Source of the DNA: Epichloe hybrida
Taxonomy: Eukaryota; Ascomycota; Sordariomycetes; Hypocreales; Clavicipitaceae
Reading direction: 5' to 3'
NCBI GenBank assembly: GCA_019022495.1
Contig: JAFEKR010000012.1
Location: 930,001-994,000, forward strand
DNA length: 64,000 nucleotides
Each line of letters opens with the position of its first letter. Position 1 is the first letter of the stretch. The notes under the pieces were generated by a model. The model was not told where the DNA came from, made no database searches, and saw only the letters and a list, made by a program, of their open reading frames with translations. The position numbers and the translations under genes are program-made. Of the stretch, positions 57,750 to 64,000 are shown one piece after another.

Positions 57750-59490
57750 ATGCCTTGCGCGGCTTTCCGTATGCGAGCTCTTCGGGCTGTCGCTCGTCAT
57801 GGAACCAACGTGGGTACCACGAATTCGTGCACAATTGCGCCAAATCCCCAAGTATCAGCTAACGTGGCGTGTTGGGCAGCCCTTCCCAGTGCTGTCGAGA
57901 TCTTTCTCCGTCTCTCTGCGACGGACGGAGATCAACAAGGTCTTCCCCTCAGCTTCAGAGGCTCTCAAGGACATGAAGTCCAACTCGATACTCTTGTGTG
58001 GCGGGTTTGGACTTTGCGGTGTTCCTGACACATTAATCGATGAGGTGCTCGCAAAGCCTGACGTCACTGGGCTGACGGCGGTGTCCAACAACGCGGGAAC
58101 AGACAGTTCAGGTCTTGGCAAGCTCCTCAAGACAAAGCAAGTTAAAAAGATGGTGGCGAGCTATATTGGCGAGAACAAAACGTTTGAGAACATGTACTTG
58201 ACTGGTGAGGTTGAATTGGAGCTCACCCCGCAAGGAACATTGGCAGAGCGATGTGCCGCAGGTGGCAAGGGCATTCCTGCGTTTTACACGCCTGCTGCCT
58301 TTGGCACTGTGGTTCAGACCGGAGATCTGCCACTCAAGAACAAGGCCGACGGGTCTCCAGATCGATATTCGTATCCCAAGGATGTCAAGGTTTTCAATGG
58401 CAAGTCCTACCTGCTGGAGCACGCCATTGATGGCGACTATGCCTTTGTCAAGGCACATAAAGCAGACAAGCTCGGTAACTGTCAATTCCGACTTGCTGCC
58501 CACAACTTCAACGGTGCCATGGGTCGTAACGCCAAAATGACCATTGTTGAAGCTGAACACATCGTCGAGCCGGGCGAAATTCCTGCCGAGGCAGTGCATC
58601 TGCCTGGTATTTACGTGAAGCGTGTCATCCAGAGCACCAGTGAGAAGAAGATTGAAAAGTTCACGTTTGCAAGGGAAGAGACCGACGTCGATGCAAAGGC
58701 AGCGCTAGGAACGGGCGATACAGCCGCCAAGCGTGAGCGCATTGTCAGGCGAGCGGCCAAGGAATTCAAGAACGGCATGTACGCCAACCTGGGTATTGGT
58801 ATGCCGATGCTTGCTCCGGGATTCGTGGGTCCCGAAGTCGAGGTACAGCTCCAGTCTGAGAACGGCATCCTTGGTCTCGGGCCGTATCCCAAGAAGGGCA
58901 GTGAGGATGCTGATTTGATCAATGCCGGCAAGGAGACTGTCACTCTCAACCGTGGCGCCGCAGTCTTTGGGAGTGAGGAGAGCTTTGGAATGATTCGCAG
59001 TGGCAGAATCAACTTGACCATCCTGGGAGCTATGCAGGTCAGCGCAACCGGCGATCTCGCCAACTGGATGTTGCCTGGCAAAGTGAAGGGCTTTGGTGGT
59101 GCCATGGATCTGGTCAGCAACCCGTCCAAGACGAAGGTGGTTGTGACCATGGAACACACCGACAAGAAGGGTAATCCCAAAATTGTCAAGCAGTGCGCGT
59201 TTCCTCTCACTGGGCGAGCCTGTGTGTCGAGAATCATCACTGAATTGGTAGGTCTATTTCTTCACAGCCGACCTCTGACATGACAGAAGCGCATGTCTGC
59301 CTTCTATTCGCGTCATCATGTACGTTGAGACAAGGACTAACGTATCACGACGTGACAGGCCGTTTTCGACGTTGATTTCGCACATGGCCTTACCCTCATC
59401 GAAATTGCGGACGGTGTGACTGTGGAAGAGGTCAAGCGCAAAACAGAAGCGCCTTTTACCGTTGCCGAGGATCTTAAGCCGATGCTGTAA
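57750..59490 (+). CDS. Succinyl-CoA:3-ketoacid CoA-transferase, mitochondrial, three exons
   Basis: Predicted 519-residue mitochondrial enzyme that moves CoA from succinyl-CoA to acetoacetate or, in fungi, also between other short acyl-CoAs and acids. Exons 57750-57809, 57880-59247 and 59359-59490. Intron 1 (70 nt) has donor GTGGGT, branch GCTAAC and acceptor GGCAG. Splicing gives [28 protein letters not shown], an Arg-rich transit peptide; the unspliced frame from 57799 is also open, so the exact start is not certain. Intron 2 joins RIITEL to [15 protein letters not shown]. The alpha half has [14 protein letters not shown] and NNAGTD; the beta half has [14 protein letters not shown] and the active-site Glu (near residue 347) in [10 protein letters not shown], then GGAMDLV. 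Both halves are fused as in other eukaryotes. Confidence 0.94.
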
Positions 59491-62039
59491 AAAAAAGAAG
59501 AGGAATACAATGAAGCAACGCGACAAAATACCCCATTAGTAAAGTAATTATCAGAAAGCCAAGGTAGCCTTTGAGAGTAGTGGTTAATAGTATGAGTTAT
59601 TTACTTGTCTGTTAATTGTTATACTGGCTGGGTATTGCCAGCAATAATTGTGTTCTTATAAATTAGATGCATTGGCCACAACCAATGACGCAAAAAAATC
59701 ATAAAAATCAATAGTATGAGTTATAGTACTTTACCGACCCTGTTATTCGTATCCCCATTGTCATACTGGCTGGGTATCGCTAGCGATCCTCATGTCTTTC
59801 TAGAATTCAGATGCATTGGCCACAACCGATGAGTGCAAAAAAAATATGAAAACCAATAGTACTTTGCCATACTTTAGTAGCCTTTTCCTAGCAATGGAAC
59901 TCAACTAACGGCAAGGCAAATTGCCAAGCAAATACATAGAGAACATCCTGAAGTCCCAATCAACGCCTCGGATGTATTCCCTCATGAAACAGGCGTGGAG
60001 GCACCTCTTTTGTTTTGGGCTTAGCTGCTGTCGCATGTTCAAAAATCAGTTGCTACACGTTTACATACTCCATACGAGTACGCCCGACAAGGCAGTGATA
60101 ACAATTATGTAAATGGAGCCAGTTCCATTGAGGGACAGGATTTGAACACAGCAGCCATTGACAAACATTTATGAACATTATGATATTGGATAGACACCCT
60201 GTCACTAATAAGAACAACAGTGATATGAGCTAGCAGTCGTGATCGATGAGACCGCCTGCGAATATATCGCGCGGCCAAAATGGAGGATACTTGATGTATT
60301 GAACAGCAAAGCGACGGAACAAGTGGCACGTCGCTATGATTTGCAGTGGTGATCAAACGTATTCAAGATTGCCTGCGAGATATATCTCAAAAGTTGAAGT
60401 TCAAGATGCTAGACTTCTTCCGACGATGAATCGAGGGTTGGGCGTGAATACATACATTGCGACATGGCCAGTCTTTTTTTAAACCTGATGATTGTTGACC
60501 ATACGACAACGCGGGCACACAGTAAATCTTGGCTCCAACAAAGTTCGTCTCGTATCTAGGGTGAAGCCTCTAAATCTAAATTAGGTAGGCAGTGAAAAAT
60601 TGCTACATATGCTAAGCATATGCCAAAAACTACAGTGTATTAGTGTGGAACCACAGTTCGTTGGTTAGTCAATTCGTGAGTTAGCAAGTTAGGGGCTATA
60701 AGTAGTATATGCCAAGTATATACTATTTTGCTAGTTAAAAAGCTTTACCCTGGATATAAGACAAACTTTGTTAGAGCCGAGATTTACTGTAACCTCTCGA
60801 TCAAAGTCTTCACCTTCAGGCAAGACAGGAGCCACGCAATCATTAATAAACCATGCAATAATGGCAATAATGGCCAAGTTGAACGCTAGCAACAGAATTT
60901 CATGTGCATAAGATAGTTGACTCCAATTCATGAGACTGAAGCCTAGCCATAGTGGGAACAAGTACGTATAGTGAATTAGCTACCTAGTCTTGTAATTAAT
61001 GGGTTCAATGAACTTGAGTCAACGCTCGTATCACAAGCTTGCGAGGTTGAATGCTTTTCTCCTCTCTTGGATGACTGATGTGACATGATGGCCGCCACCA
61101 GTGCCCCTGCTGATCGAAAAAGAAGTAAGAGTAAGACAAGGGATTTATTCACCTTGGTCCTTGTTGGTGCAATCGACTTTGTTGCAGCACTGGTCACCAT
61201 TCTTCCAGATGCAGTTGTTGACGTCGTTCTTGAGGTCGCAAGGCACTTCTGTCAAGTCAAAAGCAATGCGGCTTTGCTGCAGCAATGGGCAGCCCCTCCC
61301 TGATATTTGTGAGACGGTGTGGAATATGATGATGATCAATTCAGCCGTCTAAGCTACTATTCACACGTGTGGACACGTGGAACACCGAGGCTCAGCCGCC
61401 GCGAAGAGGGAAGGCATCGCGGGAAAAGTGATGCCTAAGATGTGAGGCTGCTGTATCCAACAGTTTTCAAAATTCAACGTCGCGTTTGAGACAAAGCAGA
61501 GCTTACGACAACCCATGCATTGGTGAACCACTGTAATATTTTCATGCTCCGGAAAATTGAAAGACGATGACGATCATGATCGAATCCAGATCTCAACTCC
61601 ATTCGCATATCGTTCTCACATCCCTGCGGACACGGTTGAGCAGCATCAAACTGCCAGCCGAAGTAGAAGTACACACGTCCGTCTCATTGGACAACACATC
61701 TTTCACCATGGCTGTCTCCTCGGCTGACAAGGTAATAAGCGTCCAGCCACCATTTTTCAGCCTATTAGTCGAGCTGCCGAAGACTAGTTCCTTGAAACCT
61801 CCCCAGCGAATAGCACAGACCAGACGAGCACATGGGGCAAGGCTCAGCCCTTGGTGTACAAGGTCAGGTCAGACCAGGCCTTTTCTCATGGCCGGTCAAC
61901 TTGTTGGGTCCATTGTTGGGGTCAGTCAAAGTGATATCGCGTGCTGATGGGAATGTCGTTGACGAGCGGGGTTTGGCGTGCTGATCAGACGCTTGTTGCT
62001 TACTCGATCGACATGCGACTCCGTCGGGCTTCATCAGAT
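59491..62039. other. 2.5-kb AT-rich region without clear genes
   Basis: Contains the 59.6-59.85 kb tandem repeat and short AT-rich frames. A minus-strand 64-codon frame (61339-61145) reads EVPCDLKNDVNNC...NGDQCCNKVDC and then meets a donor-like AAGGTGAAT; it might be an exon of a small cysteine-rich protein, but I could not complete a gene. Confidence 0.45.
59586..59854. repeat. Diverged tandem repeat (two copies, about 124 and 145 bp)
   Basis: Copy A 59586-59709 and copy B 59710-59854 both begin AATAGTATGAGTTAT and share ATACTGGCTGGGTAT and AGATGCATTGGCCACAACC; a third start, AATAGTAC, follows at 59855. Many differences are T/C or A/G (for example TATTGCCAGC against TATCGCTAGC), fitting repeat-induced point mutation. 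Confidence 0.75.
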
Positions 62040-63610
62040 TTACTGCAGGTTGGAATTGGGATGGGCATGAACAGTAATGTTTAGCTTCTGAAAGCGAATA
62101 GTTTCATTAGGGTCGGGGACGCAGGTAGTCCCTTGCCACGAAAAGAAAGATTGACATCCTGTACCTGCGACACGTCCACGCCAACGTTGAACTTGGACGG
62201 AAGACTCAAGGTCCAATTGCAGAACGGGCTCAAAGAAATGGGACTTTTGGTCGTGCCCATCGCCCACATCCACCAGTGCACCACCCGCGATATGCTTCTC
62301 ACTTTTGTTGCCATCTTTATCTACAACCACTTCGTACTGATACATGGCCGAAATGGGATTGATTGTGTGTGAAGCGAAAAAATGGTACAAGGTGACTTTG
62401 GGTCCACCAGCTACAGTCAACGTGGCAATTCAGGCCGACGTAGACTTTCTTCTGGCTAGACGTAAACTGTACTCCCGGAAGCGAGACGGAGAATGATGTC
62501 AACTGGAGCTGTGCCAGTCCCTGGAAGGAATGCTCATCGAGAGGAATAGTTGAAGATGAGATGTGAACCTTTCTTAAACGAGGCGATTGAGTCATCGGTC
62601 GCATAGCTCATGGGGTGCGTAGGCAGGCTGCTGAACGGCTGTTCGATTGAGCCGACTTTGTTCTCGTGGTCAATGACCGCTTGGAGTATTTGGCCCTGCA
62701 TGACACTCAGGTCGGCCAAGGTGTTGCTGCTCTGCAAAATCTGCCCGAAGTCCGTCAAAGTGCGATATCTAAAGGCCATGGTCTCAGAGAACAATTGGTC
62801 AATGAGGTTGTCCTTGTGGTTGTTGTATAAGCCTAGGACAAAGCTTCGGTACGGCGCGAGCGTGGGGTCTAGCTTTCCGCTTTCGATGCCTTTGAGTTCG
62901 TCCATCTGTGCCTTCAGTATAACCGTGAAAGATAGGTAGCGGCCTCTCGGTTCGCCGTGATGCCAAAATCATCAACTGGAGTTGGGCGAAAAGCTCGGGA
63001 CTAGGAGCAATCGCGTCTTGTATCTTGGCCGTTGCTTTGGCCGTGGTAGCGGCGTCTGAGCGCCCCCTTGGCCCTGAACGCTTTGTCCATCATGACCAGA
63101 TGATGCGTGTTGCCCATTCGGATATCGCCCCGTGTAAACGGATTCGTATCTTTGGCGATGGCCTTGCCGTATGGTTCGCCATTCACCAAGTCGTCCGCCT
63201 CGACCACCGTCTCCTCCAGCAGCACCCCTTACCAGAATCCCCGGGCTTACCGGCAAGACCTCCGGCTGCCGTCATGGAGACACTTGGAGGACTCGCCACA
63301 GTGAGGACGGAGATTTCCCCAGCATCGCCTCCAAGTCCTGGTCTTCCGCCATTTCCTCCAGCCTGGCCGTTTCCTCCTGGTGACCCTGGATACTTTCCAG
63401 CTGGCTGAATAAAGTGCCCTTGTCTTTTCCCTCCATCGTCGGAGCCAGCCGTACCTGGGGATCCTTTCCCAGCATCTCCACCACGTTGCCCGTCACGTCC
63501 CCTTCCACCCGAGCTGGTCAAGGTCAAGGTCTGTTCTATGCTACCAGCCAGAATTGTGATGCTCCCCTTTGGACAGTCGGTAGACCTTTTAGCTGCTTTG
63601 ATTGAGGACT
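62040..63610 (-). pseudogene. Broken gene for a collagen-like glycine-rich fungal protein
   Basis: The minus strand carries a coherent protein spread over changing frames. From 63610: KGSITILAGSIEQTLTLTSSGGRG, then Gly-x-y repeats (GSPGTAGSDDGGK, GSPGGNGQAGGNGGRPG, GKPGDSGK) to about 63225. A shift follows to GAAGGDGGRGG and another to NGEPYGKAIAKDTNPFTRGD, ending at a stop at 63001. Then come AQLQLM, ITANREAATYLSRLY and KAQMDELKGIESGKLDPTL, each in a different frame. The last parts (LTSFSVSLPGVQF, GGPKVTLYHFFASHT, LPSKFNVGVDVSQVQDVNL) again use different frames. At least six frame changes in 1.6 kb argue for a decayed gene rather than isolated base errors; unrecognised introns could explain some. 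Similar fungal proteins (a sugar-binding-like strand followed by a Gly-rich collagen-like segment) have no known role. Confidence 0.55.
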
Positions 63611-63855
63611 TTGCAGATCCCGCTGGCGATCTGAACGCCTACCTGCAAGATCTTCAATCACATTACCGCAGAACAGGGGCGGATAAATTCGAGAAGTTGC
63701 TGAGTGCATGGAACAAATTCGGGTGTTTGTATCCCCCGGACAAGATGAAGAGTGGTGAGATCAAAGCATCAGCTCAGTCCTTTACCAGAACTCTAGAGGA
63801 AGTGGAGCGAGATACTGAAATGGTCAAGGAGATGCTTTCGGAGCTTGGTCTTTGA
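63538..63855 (+). CDS. Small ORF of unknown function, possibly a fragment
   Basis: A 105-codon + strand frame reading LPFGQSVDLLAALIEDFADPAGDLN and ending with an acidic helix (TRTLEEVERDTEMVKEMLSELGL). Composition is protein-like, but the first 70 bp overlap, in antisense, the upstream edge of the collagen-like pseudogene. An acceptor-like TTGGACAG before TCGGTAGAC could make this the last exon of a longer gene. No family recognised. Confidence 0.3.
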   Translation: MLPARIVMLPFGQSVDLLAALIEDFADPAGDLNAYLQDLQSHYRRTGADKFEKLLSAWNKFGCLYPPDKMKSGEIKASAQSFTRTLEEVERDTEMVKEMLSELGL

Positions 63856-64000
63856 TCCTATCTCCTGACCTATGGCTTTATTCCCAGCTTTCTCTTTTCA
63901 TATCGTATGCCAAGGGTCACCTTTCACATCACCCTGTTGATGAACATGTCCTTGTGTGTTCTTTTTTTCTTTGAAGTATTTCAAAATCATAAGTAGAGAT

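Noticed and set aside
57799..57879. SCOT starting at 57799 without intron 1
   Set aside because: Possible, but the spliced start gives a better transit peptide and the intron has a clear GCTAAC branch and acceptor; kept as an alternative.

Overview
The window looks like nuclear DNA of a filamentous ascomycete (Pezizomycotina, probably Sordariomycetes and perhaps Hypocreales; the order is an inference from gene content). The evidence is short introns (48-190 nt) with GT/AG ends and CTAAC/CTGAC branch sites, dispersed tRNA genes, fungal-only families (fungal GDSL esterase, fungal secreted phospholipase A2, fungal CP2 factor), and long microsatellite-rich intergenic DNA. All exon models were built by eye from donors, acceptors, branch sites, frame closure and family resemblance. 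Every complete spliced model sums to a whole number of codons except two genes that carry a one-base frame break.

Left part (1-24.9 kb), mixed housekeeping and secreted or accessory genes: a DUF167 protein, a GNAT acetyltransferase, tRNA-Thr(AGU), a secreted GDSL esterase, a secreted phospholipase A2, a secreted S10 serine carboxypeptidase whose 5' end and promoter sit in a perfect 436-bp tandem duplication, a gene-poor stretch (11.3-16.5 kb) with coding remnants, a CP2/Grainyhead-type transcription factor, a DHA1-type MFS transporter and tRNA-Lys(CUU) with a 12-nt intron.

Middle part (25.9-52.4 kb), a dense housekeeping block: eIF2A, an RPAP1/Rba50-like protein, the HIR-complex subunit Hpc2, the clathrin adaptor GGA, the 18S rRNA modifying enzyme Tsr3, mitochondrial IF-2, a conserved two-TM protein, the Golgi PI4P reader Vps74, the SURF6/Rrp14 ribosome-assembly factor and a PDAP1-like protein. 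Translation and ribosome production are the common theme, but nothing indicates operon-like co-regulation. Two genes here (44.4 and 46.2 kb) each carry a single extra A in an A run; shared sequencing error is the simplest explanation.

Right part (52.4-64 kb), AT-richer and less gene-dense: a conserved fungal protein of unknown function with a GC-AG intron, mitochondrial succinyl-CoA:3-ketoacid CoA-transferase, a tandem repeat whose copies differ mostly by transitions (RIP-like), and a collagen-like glycine-rich gene broken into many frames.

I found no clearly new multi-gene system, secondary-metabolite backbone gene, CRISPR array or intact transposon. The most notable structures are the identical promoter/signal-peptide duplication, three very small first coding exons (14, 21 and 24 nt), the scattered TACTCCGTA palindromes and the decayed gene regions.
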